A stretch of DNA of 64,000 nucleotides from Chlorophyllum brunneum. Its lineage: Eukaryota > Basidiomycota > Agaricomycetes > Agaricales > Agaricaceae. The notes beneath the pieces were generated by a model. It was not told where the DNA came from. It saw only the letters and a list, made by a program, of their open reading frames with translations, and made no database searches. Below are positions 11,058-23,100 of the stretch, one piece after another. The number at the start of each line of letters is the position of its first letter. Positions within the stretch are counted from its first letter, which is position 1. The stretch covers positions 310,001-374,000 of the forward strand of contig OY756145.1 of NCBI GenBank assembly GCA_963576785.1. Direction: 5' to 3'. Made by a program: the position numbers and the translations under genes.

Positions 11058-12969
11058 ATGGTGACAAGATTGTTCGTGGCGGTTGTAGCGCTTTTGCCAG
11101 TCCTGGGGTTTGCTCAGGATTTAGGTGTCCCGTTGAGTTGGCGGGTATGTGTGCTTTTTGTCTTTGACTACTGGATTGTTGATTGTGTTGACTTTTGGAT
11201 AGAAATTCAGTAATTCTCGTTCTCTGAGCGAAAGAATTTCCATCTCCCAGAATGGTATCAATGCGATTTTACCCCAGTTGAATAGTGATATTGGTGAATT
11301 CAATGGTAAGTGGATGTTATCTTCAATCACTATGAACGTTGCGTTATGGGCGAATTTGTATCAAGGTATTGGGTATTGGCAAAGTGGGAATGTATGGACT
11401 GCGATGGCGAATCAGGATCGTTATGCGGGGACCACTGTGAACAAGGCACAAGTCGTCAATAATTTGAATCGGGTTTTTAGCCTCAGGCAGAATTATGATC
11501 AGTTTGGGTGAGTGTTGGGTGGAGAATTCGTATACCATTTGTTGCTTACTTTCTCCCCTAGTGTAAGTGGATAGGGTTCACGTCACTGGAGTTTGACTTA
11601 CCTCTCCATTTTCTCTTATAGTTTAATGACGATGCAATGTGAGTATCATCTCGAATTATGATTCCTCTCTCATCCAGTTAACACCGCTACAGGTGGTGGG
11701 CACAAGCCGCGATTGCTGGTTACCGTGCCTACAAGGACAGCAATCTTCTCTCACATGCAGTCGCTACCTGGAATCATGTCACGAATTAGTAAGTTCTACG
11801 ATATTTATCATGTACTTTGCAAATCCGCTGACCTCTGATGATATAGTGTTGTCACTCCATCTCAGGCTTCCTCAGGAAGTAATCCCAATAAGAACTTTCA
11901 ACTGGAAGGAGAATGTGAAGGCTGTGGGTAACTCGAAACCTATAGCTGGTCGAAGGGGATTGACGACACGAATTCATTAGCTACAATGGCAGGCGGTGTT
12001 TTCTGGGTGAGGCCCCACTTTATTAACCCAATGTTCCTGACTCAGGGCAATTCTCCAGAGACCTACATCCGACGATCAGAGTATCAATTCCATTACGACT
12101 GGGTGAGCGGATACCATTACTATCCTGTCAGTCTAGAATCGCTCACCGATGCCATTTTCAGGTTATATATCACGTACGTTCCAGAATTCTAGGGATTATG
12201 TGAGGGATCCCCATTGTCATTCAAGGACGTCCGCCCTCTTAGCAGAAATTACTGGTGACTCCAAGTATACCAATGCAGCAATTTTAAGCGCTCAGTGGAT
12301 GCGAAACCACAATATCAACACGAACAACATTGTACTGGACACCGTCAATGCCCATGATTGCTCAAGGTCTCCAGCATCATGGTTATTCACCTACAACAGC
12401 GGGAAATATATCGAAGGCTTAAGCGTTCTCGCAGACGTTACTGGTGATTCTCAGTGGCGCTCGCTGTAAGCTTTCATACTACCAATATGTGTCATAACCG
12501 ACTGTCGTATTTCCAGCATGGTCACGATTGTGGCGGCTGCGGTCAAAAGTTCCGCCTGGGAAGGTTCTGACGGCATCATTACGGAAGGTGCAAGCACGTC
12601 GAGCAACAATGACGGCGTCGGATTCAAGGGTGGGAGTTTATGCAAACACAAGTGTATATCTTGTACTCATTACTTATGACAGCCATATTTATTCGAGGTC
12701 TTGCCGAAGCTTTTGCCAGAAACCCTTCGAATACGGATCTTCGTATCTTGTTGCATAGCTATGTCGACGTTCAGGTACGTGGCTTCGAACTTGGAATGAG
12801 GGATCTAGAGCTGATTTGACATCACACGGTATAGTACAATGCCTTACTTGACTTGGCCGCTAACGGCAACACTTACTCTTCCAACTGGCACGGACCACCA
12901 CAGTCGTTCACAACTTGGGGTCAATTGGCTGCCCTTGATGTCCTTGCGAGTGCTATTATCGCGAATTGA
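11058..12969 (+). CDS. Glycoside hydrolase family 76-like secreted protein
   Basis: The start at 11058 gives a signal peptide (VTRLFVAVVALLPVLGFAQD). The body is split by about ten short introns. The GH76 fold signatures appear in order: IGYWQSGNVWTAMANQDRYA; the catalytic Asp pair in FNDDAM followed by WWAQAAIAGYRAY; a STMAGGVFW segment; TSALLAEITGDSKYTNAA; a substrate-cleft FTYNSGKYIEGL; a MVTIVAAAVKSSAW exon; GVGFKAIFIRGLAEAF; and the closing QSFTTWGQLAALDVLAS. GH76 enzymes cut alpha-1,6-mannan; the fungal Dfg5/Dcw1 branch cross-links GPI proteins to the wall, whereas proteins of this shape without a GPI tail are probably extracellular. Splicing between about 11,990 and 12,215 is my weakest inference. 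I find no lesion, but the frame there depends on tiny exons. Confidence 0.83.
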
Positions 12970-13567
12970 ACGAGCGTTGGACCTGGACATATGGTTGGCT
13001 TCGTAGGGTGGAAAGCCCTCGTTACCTTGTTGCAGACCAGCACTTCAATCTATTTTTGACGTGTTGTCCAGAGGCGATCATTATGAGAATTACGAACAAC
13101 ATATTTCGGTTGGATTGGAGGGTAGGGTTATGGGTTCCCCATACTCCTACCCCTGCTTCTTCGCTGTCGTACTGTGGGGGTGAACCTTACCCATTTATAT
13201 CAAGGACCCTGGTTGATCGGAATGAACCTTGAACACATCCTTCATACTTCGGAAAAATATTTTCGCAGATTGTTGTTTGAAATGCGTCATGGTGGTTCCA
13301 AGTTTCCATCTAGCCAGTTGTGAAAGACCCACGATCCTAGAGACGTAGGGCATAATGACCGGGTACGGGCGATAGTTCTGACACTGGGTGAGCCCTTACT
13401 TATGTCAGTAAACAAACCTTATTTTTTGGACAGCATGATGTTACGATGATGTTACCATCGCTGGACAGGATGACCCCAAGTTGAATTGTTCAATGTCGCG
13501 TTCGGCACAGAGCCCGTAGTCAAAATGACGGACTTCTCTCACTTCCAACAACAACGATTCTTCACCA
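12970..13567. other. intergenic, no recognised gene
   Basis: 3' flank of the GH76-like gene and promoter of the 7TM gene. The short open frames show no motif. Confidence 0.45.
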
Positions 13568-15029
13568 ATGACTCCTCAGTTGACCTTAGCTACACGACAA
13601 GGTGAGTTGGTTTGGTGGTGATCGTGCATAATATGCTGACAACGCGTCGTGGGTAGCGGTTGCCGCTATTTTCCAAACCGTAGCATTGGGTTCTACTACA
13701 TTCAGGTTGTATCGCAGACACAAGCAGAAGAATTTATGGTGGGATGATTACTGGGCACTTGTTGCCTTTTTATTGGACATCGCCTATTGTACAACCTTTG
13801 CGTTGCGGCAGCAGACCCACGGTGAGTACATTGGGTAGGTCTGTGGTTCCGTGTCTGAACATTCTTTTGTAGGCGATGCTCAAATAACTCCGGGAGAAAG
13901 ACAGCGTCGGATTGCGTCATTTTGGATATCCGGGACCCTTCCACCTCTCATCGTATGGTATGTTCCTCAACCATGCCCGCCATAAGGAAGGCCCCCGATC
14001 GTTTCTTAGGTTTTCTCGAATAAGCATATGCCTTTCGATCTCCCGTATTGATATGCAACGCACCGTTGTCCGCGTACGGTTAGGGTTATATGTGCTAATG
14101 GTGGCATTTGGTTTGGTCGGAGGTGCGATGCTTGTCCAGAAGATCTGGATATGCGCACGATCAACTGCGTGGCATTATACACACAACATTCAGTGTTTGG
14201 TTGGGAAGACAACAGGGTACATCAGTCTTATTGGTGCGTGTCCATGCCACCGTCTTCGCATAATTGGTTATGCTAAACTGCCGTCGGGTTCTAGGTGACC
14301 TCCTAGCGGACTCAACTCTGACTATCATATCCCTCAACTTTCTTTGGAGAGTTCGCATGCGTCGGTCCCAGAGAAGACTACTTTCCTTGATTTCTGTAGC
14401 GAATATCTTGAGTTCACTGGCAGGTATTGCCTATGGAGTCGTGGTCTTCCGTGCAGACGAGTTAGGATCAGCTCGAGGCCTTATCATAGGGCTAGTCGTG
14501 CAGATCAAGGTAAGTAAACTAGAGGATCAATAGGATGATCTTGCACTCAGCAGTACATGTACAGGTAGCGACGACTTTAACCGTGTGTAATCTTCTCGTC
14601 GTTGTCACCTATCTCTACGCGAGATTTTGGAGGACTTTTGAGGAAAGTGACTCTGAAACCGATGAGGCGCCAGCAACGAGACGACACTCCAACCTACCCG
14701 ATGGCAGAACAACAAAACAGTCCACGGTACCTCGTAACACCATCCTCATCCTAACAGAGCTTAATTCCGATGGGTCCATAATTCCTTGGAGTCAACAAGG
14801 GCGGATGTCGTCGACCCTTATGACCTGGGCAGGGTCCGAGCGAGCTTGGGTGCCAAGAGCTCCGCGGCCAGCGCTTATAAACAGCAGAACGACACAACAA
14901 ACCTCGTCGCTCCCTCCTCACTTAGAGGTCAATGTGCAACTACCTCCATTATCAAGGGTCCTTTCTGAGCCTTCCTCAAGTCGACCGGCGGGAGCATCAC
15001 GAGAAGTTGAAACAGTTAGCATGGGTTGA
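13568..15029 (+). CDS. Fungal rhodopsin-domain-like integral membrane protein (PTH11-related type)
   Basis: ATG at 13568 (MTPQLTLATRQ); about six exons joined at clean GT..AG sites; stop TGA 15027-15029. Seven hydrophobic segments can be followed, beginning with AVAAIFQTVALGSTTFRLY. The conserved WWDDYWALVAFLLD motif after the first helix is the hallmark of the fungal 'rhodopsin domain' membrane proteins that include PTH11-like receptors. Later helices include VRLGLYVLMVAFGLVGGAML, DSTLTIISLNFLWRV and TTLTVCNLLVVVTYLYARFW. A cytosolic, Ser/Thr/Pro-rich tail of about 130 residues follows, beginning TFEESDSETDEAP. There is no CFEM domain at the N-terminus. A receptor role is suspected for the family but no ligand is known. 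Family placement rests on the WxDD motif and topology. Confidence 0.7.
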
Positions 15030-15142
15030 AGTTCAAAAGGAATTTCCGGTATATAATGTCATACTCCCGTTGGACCATTGATCTGGTTGTTAGCTTCGAA
15101 TATTTATATTGTGTTAGATCGTGTTGAGGTACAGTTGAATCC

Positions 15143-16531
15143 CTAAACTGCGATGTATGCTTCTCCTCCGGCTTCCTTGTCGATTTGAACGACTTCTTCT
15201 AACCCTGTTGCAACATAAATGCCTGGTGAGAATCAATCAACCATACAACTCACCCATAATTTCGAAAAGTTGCTTTGGTCCCATTTTACGAGCAGTGACG
15301 ACATCAGTACCTTGGTCTTTCAATGCGGCCAAGCCTTCTCGGATTCCATGAATGGCAGGGACGGCGGTAATAAGGGGGAATACTGGATTTCTTATTTCAG
15401 GGATTTGGGACCCGGAAAGAGTGAAATAGGGACACACTGGCTATCTTGACGCCCATCCTTACTGCGTCGTGAACGGTGAAATCTGGAGTCGACCCACCAG
15501 TGACAATGTTAAGGAACACCTGTTGGATGGACCATTAAACTGTGTCCCTTTGCCTTATGGCCACATGTCCCACGTACTGGAGTAGGTGCCAGTTCTCGAA
15601 CGGTTCTTACGACTTCCTCCTCAGATCGGACACCCTCCAGAAAGGCAACTGTTAGGAATCGGCCACTTGATTCTCAAACATAGGTACTGAGCTCCTACCA
15701 TCTGCACCCACTTGAACGGCGGCCCGGAGTCGATTCAGCGCTTCATCTAGTCCATATCCTTGCGCTGCGTCCGTTCGAGCGATCAGAACTATATCATTTC
15801 CAGGAATCTTGGCTCTCGCAGCGACGGCTGCGCGAATTCTGACCACGAACTCTGAAAGCGGAGCTATCTGCTTTCCGAGCAAGTGCCCACAACGCTTGGA
15901 TTGGACCTGGACTATACTCAGTCTCAATGCTGAGTTTGGTTGATTATGAGTACCTGATCTTCTATATGCAAACCGGCTACGCCAGCTCTCGCGTATGCAG
16001 TCACCGTTCGGGCCACCATTACTGGACCGCCAAAACTGAAAAAGCACTGAGTCAAGGTTTCAGCCACAGCTTTGTTAGACTCACCCAGTGTCGGCATCGC
16101 AGATCAAGGGAACTTGGGGGTTCAAGCCCGCAATCATCGTTGCGTTCTACGGATCGAGGGCTGTTAGGGTGGCGAGGAGACGTTCCTTGTGGAAAATCAC
16201 CTGGACGAAATCGTTCTGTGTTGCAATGGCAAGATCGGGTTGTCCGAGCATGGATGCTGTGGTGGCGGCACCACTCATATACAAGACATTGAAACCGGCC
16301 TCAAGAGCCAAACGGGCTGAGATACCATCGTATACACCTAACAAGACGCCTTAAGTACCGGTGGCAGTCTCATTATGCAAAAGCATTACCCACCGGGTGC
16401 GACCTTGGAAAAATGAAGAGTTACCTGAGAATGTGAACGAGTGCTACGCTGATAGCTAGACTTACAATGAGATTGGAAGAGTTTAAGTACTGGCGTAATC
16501 GAGTGCTCGATGGCACGGAACCGGGGGGCAT
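15143..16531 (-). CDS. Isocitrate lyase/PEP mutase superfamily enzyme
   Basis: Read from ATG 16531 down to TAG 15143-15145, with introns at every expected break. The first exon (16531-16466) gives MPPGSVPSSTRLRQYLNSSN. A 10-bp exon (16403-16394) then supplies VAPG, joining in frame to VYDGISARLALEAGF. The fold continues with YMSGAATTAS, the metal-binding DADTGFGGP, GLHIEDQ, and the active-site loop KRCGH. IARTDA, FLEGVRSEEEVV, and VPAIHGIREGLAALKDQGTD follow; the last residues are GGEAYIAV. The KRCGH motif and short length place it with 2-methylisocitrate lyase-like, oxaloacetate hydrolase-like and carboxyphosphonoenolpyruvate mutase-like members rather than glyoxylate-cycle isocitrate lyase, which carries a large insertion. 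The reaction would be cleavage or formation of a C-C or P-C bond next to a 2-oxo acid; the substrate is not determined by sequence alone. Convergent with the 7TM gene, 113 bp apart. Confidence 0.92.
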
Positions 16532-17082
16532 TGTCGATCCGGGATGACGTGTAAAGATACCCCACGCTGATTGTGATAATGCTTGATTGAAACCTTGAGG
16601 GTGTACCGTACAGGGGTAAGCAAGCACTGGACATGACAAATCACAGGGTGGCGCAGACGGTTTATCGGGGTTCCGTCGCGGGCCAACCAGCAAATCAGGT
16701 TCTGGCGGTTATTAATGTTTTCCTGGTACCTGAGCGAACGATAATCGAAGTGATATTCCGCAGCTTCACGCGAAGCTTTGGACTTTTGAGCCCAGAGAAC
16801 TAGAAGTAGTACTCGGAGGTCCCCAGAAGGCACGAATCTCCCAGGATCAGAGAAGTGATCTGGGCCCGCGGTATGGAAGAAAGTTTTCCCCAGGATGTTA
16901 GGTGACGAGCGATAGCCTCACCACACAACAAGGCCCTTTTCGGGGGTACTTGGAGGCGCGAGTGTCACTGGAGTCAGAGTGATCCGCTCAGCTTCCGCTG
17001 CCCAGTCTGTTGTTTTGATTTAAAGACTTTGCCAAACAACATCATCGCACTCAACCGTGACATCCTCCATGGCCAGCTCACA
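16532..17082. promoter_or_regulatory. divergent promoter region between the ICL-family gene and CWC27
   Basis: A 551-bp gap between two genes transcribed away from each other, so both 5' regions must lie here. No classical TATA box stands out on either side and no other gene is visible. Confidence 0.5.
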
Positions 17083-19126
17083 ATGGCACTTCCAACCAAA
17101 GGGCGGGTGATTATCGACACAACCGTAGGGGAAATCGATGTTGAATTATGGTCCAAGGTGTGTTTTGACGGTTTTATTTCACCCTCAGACCTCACTCGCG
17201 AATGTAGGAAACACCGAAGGCGTGCCGGAATTTTCTTGCATTAGCCATGGAGGGTTCGTATACCACTGTGTTCGACTATATTTCAGTACTTATTATGTCT
17301 GCACCTAGGATACTATGACAATGTCATATTTCACCGGTACCGCCTTATTCTAAGCCGCCTGACCGTGAAACGAGCCCTAACAGTCTTCCAGAGTAATCCC
17401 CGGGTTTCTTGTTCAAACGGGTGACAAAACGGGTACTGGTGCAGGAGGAGAGTCGTTCTATGGAGGTGCGACACTGCGCAGTTTTACATGAGCTTGCCCT
17501 GATGCACAAACATAGAACCCTTTGAGGACGAGATACATCCTCGACTGCGTTTCGGTCACAGAGGTCTGGTCGCCATGGCCAATAATGGGACTCGCCATTC
17601 AAACGACTCGCAATTCTTCATCACTCTCGGTCAGCATCACACTGACATGCGAAGTGGGTTCGTCTAATGGGTTCGCTCTAGACCGCGCCGACGAACTACA
17701 TGGAAAACATACCCTGTTCGGAAGGGTTATGGGTGATACAATATATAGTACGTCATACTCAGAACTGAGGGGCTTTCTGAAACTCATATGTTCATTAGAT
17801 GTGGCAAAAATCGGAGAGACAGGTAGGCTCTCGTTGTCCTACAAGGGTCACTGCTGATGTAGATACAAGAAATCGACAAGAAGACCGAGAGGCCGACCTA
17901 GTATGTACGGTATATTCCATTCTGTTTGATTCATATCTGACAGTCGTCTAGTCCACCAAAGATCAAGACAATCCGCATAGTAGACAACCCATTCCCTGAC
18001 ATTATTCCCCGTATCACCGCTGCGGAGCGGCGAGCGCAACGCAAAGCCCGAGAACAGTCTCAGCGAGAACGCGAGGAGGCAGAGCGGAGAAAGGGTGTCA
18101 AAAAGTATGTCTACCGTCCTGCTATTAACACGGTCCTGAATCGGTGTAATATAGAAACACAAAGCTGCTGAGTTTTGGTGCAGATGAAGAAGCAGGGGAG
18201 GAGCCAGTTGTGTTTGAAAAGAAGTCCATGTTCCGACCTGACTGTGTGTCTTGTCCCACTGTCGATACTTTCAAGCTAACAGTTCTATTCAGTGGTGGAC
18301 GAATCAACGCCTGACGTTGCTGTTCCGAGTTCCCTGGACGCTGCCACTGTTCCATCGAGTTCCAGGTCCACTTTAAAAACGGAGGAACCAGAGTCTTCGA
18401 AGGTTGGAACCTATTTGGTGTACTAACATTCAACAAATTGATAAGATATTTTTAGTCCGAAAACGCCAAGAAGGATAAGGAGCTTGACATCACTAAAATA
18501 CGAGAGCAACACGCGAAGGAACAGGCCGCTGCGCAGTGAGTCTTTTAGTGGATGCTATGGTCCCTGAATAAAGCCTCTCTCGTCGTAGAAATACCCGACG
18601 CGCCGAGATCGAGAAAATGGAGGCTACAATTCGCAAGATCGCCAAGAAAACAGCGGGCGATGATAGCGACGAGGAGCGACCAAAGAAGAAATTCAAGACA
18701 TCATATCTGGAGGAGGAACTCTCGAAATACTCCAAAGGCCGTGGCATGCGTAAGAAGGGAAAAGATGGGCGGAAGAAGGACGAGAGCGACGTACTCGCCG
18801 CACTCAGCAAATTCCAAGGAAGACTACAAGGGTCCATGGCAATCGACAACTTACCGGGAGATCAAGATGATGACGAAGGCAAAGACGAGGGTGTTGCACC
18901 TGCTGAGGGCATCGGAGAAGAGGCGGGGATTGAAGTCGACAATGATATTGATTTCCTCAACCACTCGTTACATTTCCCCAAGGATAACACCGAGGAAACT
19001 GATAAAGCGGAGAGAGATTATGAGGTGATTGATCCGAGGCAACGGAACGCTCGAGCAAAAGAAGAGGAACGAGAGAGGAAGAAGATGGCGAACCGGGGAA
19101 GGGGTGGTGGAAGGTATAGAAGATGA
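17083..19126 (+). CDS. CWC27: Spliceosomal cyclophilin-type PPIase CWC27
   Basis: Thirteen exons from ATG 17083 to TGA 19124-19126. The N-terminal cyclophilin domain (about residues 1-175) reads VIIDTTVGEIDVELWSK, ETPKACRNFLALAMEGYY, FHRVIPGFLVQTGDKTGTG, GGESFYGEPFEDEIHPRLRF, GLVAMANNGTRHSNDSQFF and DRADELHGKHTLFGRV. A linker with IRIVDNPFPDIIPR follows, then a charged coiled-coil-like stretch rich in Arg/Glu, and the C-terminal hallmark YEVIDPRQRNARAKEEERER. This architecture, a cyclophilin plus a long charged tail ending in the YEVIDPR block, is specific to CWC27, a component of the activated spliceosome. The cyclophilin active-site positions look substituted, as is usual in this subfamily. 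Exon ends were set so each cyclophilin block stays in frame; the acceptor before VIPGF is the downstream CAG. Confidence 0.95.
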
Positions 19127-19833
19127 CTGTGGCATCGTCGCCCTCGTATGTTTTTTTGCAATTTCGAGCCCTTTGCCTACCGACCCCGGTTTCTATTTTC
19201 TGGAGGGTTTATTATTAACGATTAAAGGTAAACTAAATAGGCAACCTTTACGGGCTTTTGTGCACAGATTGTAATTCGCCAGGATTCTGCACCAGGTGTC
19301 GAATCCATCTCGCGTTCGACTTGATCTAACAAACCATCATACATTTCTCTGTCTCTGATAATTCCAAACCCTCCAGCTGCGGAGACCGGAGCTTTGATAC
19401 CGCGATAGAGGAACATCATGATTTCCTGCCATCCCGACCACCCCGTTCAGCTCATTGATGTCTATTCCAATAAGGTGGTGTTCCCAGAGATCTCCTTTGT
19501 AGCTCGAGGAGCATACACCGGCCGAGGTTACTCGGAACAGCTTCACATCGTCCCATCTCTCCTTCTGTATTTACTTTCTACAGCCATTTCAGTCTGACAC
19601 TGGCAACCGTCAACAAGCATGTCTCAAAGGGGTTCGTTCTCGAACTTGAAGATCAGGGTTATAGGTTAGAAGGGGGGACCGCTTTTCAGTCCCTCAAGCC
19701 AGTGCATAGCTATTTTAAGGTGAGTCAATTCGTCCGACTCAACTACATTCATAGGGAAAACTGCAACCAGTTACGTATTGGACACATATTCTTCTGATTC
19801 ATCTAATTCACCCCCCCTACCTAGCGCCAACCT
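19127..19833. other. intergenic, no recognised gene
   Basis: Two overlapping minus-strand open frames of 65-69 codons (19222-19546) have no motif and no good splice partner. This is the shared 3' region of CWC27 and the convergent decarboxylase gene. Confidence 0.45.
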
Positions 19834-21060
19834 TCAGCCACTGAGCTCCACTTTGCTTTTCGCCTTCGCAATCATGACACCTGTGTTATTGTGCCTCCCA
19901 ATCGGTGTCACAAATTCCACTTCCGTCGACCCACCGAACACCATCACGATGTCACTCCCACCAAACTCGAAGTGAGAAATCTCCGCGCCTTTCAAAATCT
20001 TGCCTTGCGTCTCCGCTGCCTTCTTTACCTCGTCAGACAACACAACCGATGACACCTGCGCCATTCCAATCGGTAACACAGCAACCCAGCCGATATCCTC
20101 TGTCTCGATCACCACCAACCCACGAGATTGCAAAAATTGGTACCCGGGATGATCAGGAGCGTCGAGTTCTTTGATAGGAGAATCTCCGGCTGCGTATCTA
20201 TGCCCATGCCTGCGAAAACCTCCCCTCATGACCAGCTTGTTCTTCGACTTGCCCTCGGAATTTGTACTCGAGTCGACCACGACCTCGAGGTACGCAGCGC
20301 CTTGAATGACCTTGGCTTCGCGAACAATACCAGTAACAGGCGCGTGTTGGCGATGATAATCTGTCGTGTTCAGGAAGGCATGCATAAACGTGCCGCCCTT
20401 GAAATGCTCGGCATATTGGCATCCCTCCAGAAGCTCTGTGATATTCCAGGGCAGACCTTTGACGAAGGAGACGTTGTTTTGGTCATCGACGGGCCAATGG
20501 CCATCAAAGACCGAATCTGCCGGGCTTACAATAACTGTGTTGTAGCCCGGAGCTTCGGGGTCGCGACGACCAGGTTTGATGTGACGGGAGAAGAATTCAT
20601 TGAAGTTCTTCCATCCACCGTCTGGAACGACATAGTCACTCATATGATACCTCGGGGAGGCATAGAATGTGGCGATGGTTTCGGGAGTAATGGATGCTGA
20701 GGTAGCATAAAACCTGCCCAATTCGTTCGCGTATTCGACGATCCAAGCCGACAGGGGGGTAAGGGATGTCGCTGAGGGTACAATGGCATTCTGGTACCGA
20801 TTGACGCTGATTTGGTCGAGGATGAAATAGAAAAGACAAATCTCGTCGTAAACTCGTTTGCCGGATTCGTTTTCTTCAGGGCGCCAGAAGAGGAAGTTGC
20901 TGATGTGAACAAGGTAGTCTTCCAAGGATCGAATCCCCTCCAGAGCCGAGATGTCAGATTGCATAGCAGTAGCAATGGACTCATCCAGCCAGTTGTTTTC
21001 CTGGATGAGCTCTACCAGCTTTTGAACAACGGGCTGATAGGGTGAAACTTGTAGAGACAT
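19834..21060 (-). CDS. Phosphatidylserine decarboxylase-like protein (pyruvoyl enzyme)
   Basis: A single exon of 408 residues from ATG 21060 (MSLQVSPYQPVVQKLVELI) to TGA 19834-19836; in-frame codons further upstream contain no ATG. The N-terminal helical region is not diagnostic, but from about residue 150 the sequence follows the PSD family: WKNFNEFFSRHIKPG, SPADSVFDG, the conserved FMHAFLNTTDYHRQHAPV with its catalytic His, an IGMAQVSSV strand, and near the end SHFEFGGSDIVMVF. The GGS is where the proenzyme is expected to cleave itself so that Ser becomes the pyruvoyl group. Members decarboxylate phosphatidylserine or, in the soluble fungal branch that includes psilocybin PsiD, L-tryptophan or other amino acids. 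The absence of a membrane or mitochondrial leader and the GGS (rather than LGST) site favour the soluble branch, by inference. A TTATATA box lies about 75 bp upstream. Confidence 0.92.
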   Translation of the reverse strand: MSLQVSPYQPVVQKLVELIQENNWLDESIATAMQSDISALEGIRSLEDYLVHISNFLFWRPEENESGKRVYDEICLFYFILDQISVNRYQNAIVPSATSLTPLSAWIVEYANELGRFYATSASITPETIATFYASPRYHMSDYVVPDGGWKNFNEFFSRHIKPGRRDPEAPGYNTVIVSPADSVFDGHWPVDDQNNVSFVKGLPWNITELLEGCQYAEHFKGGTFMHAFLNTTDYHRQHAPVTGIVREAKVIQGAAYLEVVVDSSTNSEGKSKNKLVMRGGFRRHGHRYAAGDSPIKELDAPDHPGYQFLQSRGLVVIETEDIGWVAVLPIGMAQVSSVVLSDEVKKAAETQGKILKGAEISHFEFGGSDIVMVFGGSTEVEFVTPIGRHNNTGVMIAKAKSKVELSG

Positions 21061-22324
21061 AGGCGATGTTCGAGGTATTGTTTCTTGGATTGTGATGGTC
21101 AAGGAACCCAGATGAGGGGGCCGGAATGGTACACCTTCATATATAAGACGGTATTGGGGTCCGATTACCACTCGAGATTTCTAAGCCGGGAATTGGTTAC
21201 TGGCGCCTGCATCAGACGGAGTGCGCTGGGTTGAACACTGATTAGTTTCTATCCCCGTCCGATTCTTCGATTCATGTTAGATGTTGGCGTCTTGAATGCA
21301 AGCACGGTCCCACCCAAGAATTCGGAAGAGCACGGATAGCCAAGGGGAGAAACCTATGTAATTCTATAGAACGATATCAGCTAAAATGAGTTTTTCGGTT
21401 ATGAGTACTTCTAACCGGCACTGAACAGGATTAACAGACCGAAGATATAGAAGCGGATATGAAACGTTTAGATGAACCAACAACACATCAGACTAACCGA
21501 AGAAGTGGAGTATAATCTGGAGGAGGAAGGGGTGTGTGGGGTGGACATATATGTATAGCAGCCTGGCCGGGACATGTTTGTACGGAGACCGTCATGTAAA
21601 CCCCAATAGACAATGCCGTGACACTTCCAGGAGTATAGTTATATTTGGCACAACCTGGATCACATTTCCTGCGAATCCAATTTTGTGAATGTTCTCCTCG
21701 CCTGACCTCGTTTCTTATAAAGAGAATCTTTCAAGAGAGTTCATCCAACCTGTTGGGTCTATCACGAGCAGATGCCCGACTAGTGAAGAGGGTACCGATA
21801 GAAAGGCAGACAGACTGTGTGATTCCATGATGTCGAAGCTGTTGGTCGTGGGTGATCACCTCCTCTAATTATGCAGGATATTACGGGATGTTCATCATGT
21901 CGATACATAATTAATGATTGGTGAGTCTCGATAGGGAATGGTCATCGTTATGGAACATGGGAAAACCCGCCCCCCAAGTTGATTTTAGGGTCCTTAGACT
22001 GACGGTGAACGAAGATATGCGTCATCACCGCAAAACACCGAATTCGCGAAACGGAGCCATCGAACCGTAATATCAGATAAGGACTGATTCTTGAAGCTAT
22101 AAGAGTGGTCCAAACTACCGGGAATCGAGAACGCTCCAAGATGCGCCCAAACTCCTTTAAAACATGACTTGGGTTTGGTGTGGAAGACAGACTGGTCCAT
22201 CTGAAAAGCGAATTCACATTGCCGCCGAGCTGGCCTGGCAATACTCGAAGGAGGAAAAGCTGATTTTAAAGATAATGTGATGTATTCTGACCCAAATATA
22301 CCCATGGGCCGGTTTTGGTGTAAC
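21061..22324. other. spacer between host gene and transposon block
   Basis: 5' flank of the decarboxylase gene, with a TATATA box near 21137-21144 read on the minus strand, then sequence with no recognised gene. The transposon-rich zone begins at about 22,325. Confidence 0.45.
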
Positions 22325-22398
22325 ACACTGCCATATTGCTGCACCTCACGCTGTATCCACTGCACCCTAAACTTTGCCGATTACCTTCACAACACATC

Positions 22399-23100
22399 AT
22401 GCATGCTGAATGCAAGCCCATCCCTTTCCCAGCCAACAACACAGAGTTCGAACAAGAACTTAACAACCTCCTCGATGTCCAGTCCACTGAAGATCAAATC
22501 GAACACTATACCGCCACAATCAAAGGACTCACATACATTGCCCATGCCATCAACAACCTCCAAATCCAAGCCAAAGTCCTGAGCCGCATTCTACTCATCA
22601 CCACTACCAAAGCCCTCCCCGCCGCCATGTCAACTGGGAAACATGAACTTATGAAGGAGTTATTAGATAAAGCAGCCACCGACCTCAATGTATTAGTGCA
22701 CTCTGATGCAAATAAATGCATCCAAAGTGCCTTAATCATGACAGGTGAAAGACTCAATCACCTCACCGACTCGAGTGACAATTCCACCTATAGACTTGTG
22801 CGGAGACTAATGGATCTCGATTCATACATCCCCACTACCTTACCCGACAAACTGCCCTACCACAAAGATGATGAACAGGACTGGTTAGATGAAAGAATAG
22901 AGGGAATTGACAAATCAGTCCCAGACTATCTGATGGAACCAGATATGCAAGATGAAGTGGATCACCTCCTTATACAACTACCTGATATGGACCCACCACC
23001 CAAACCAACAATATTCAACCCACCCCCATCTTATCTCACACTCAAAGACGGAGGACAGTTCGAAGAAAACTACTGGGAAGAGATAGTACACAACAAATGA
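22399..23100 (+). pseudogene. Ty3 element accessory ORF3, diverged copy
   Basis: Homologue of the intact ORF3 at 46,265-47,101: it starts MHAECKPIPFPANNTEFEQE where the other starts MPAEHQLTPYPYLKEFDELI, and ends FNPPPSYLTLKDG / YWEEIVHNK against FHPPQGYNTLKLEG / YWRSIVHKLL. A TGA at 23,098 truncates it. The remaining conserved tail (LFRGGQDHAPFWIGC) continues in another frame to about 23,260. No known domain is recognised and there is no signal peptide or membrane helix, so it is not an obvious envelope gene. Because the two copies are strongly diverged yet co-linear, the ORF is probably a genuine part of this retrotransposon family. Confidence 0.75.

Noticed and set aside
19222..19546. Small minus-strand gene between CWC27 and the decarboxylase
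   Set aside because: The two overlapping frames lack a recognisable domain and matching splice sites.
19834..21060. Part of a psilocybin-like cluster
   Set aside because: No kinase, N-methyltransferase or P450 of that pathway is adjacent; the neighbours are a spliceosome gene and transposons.
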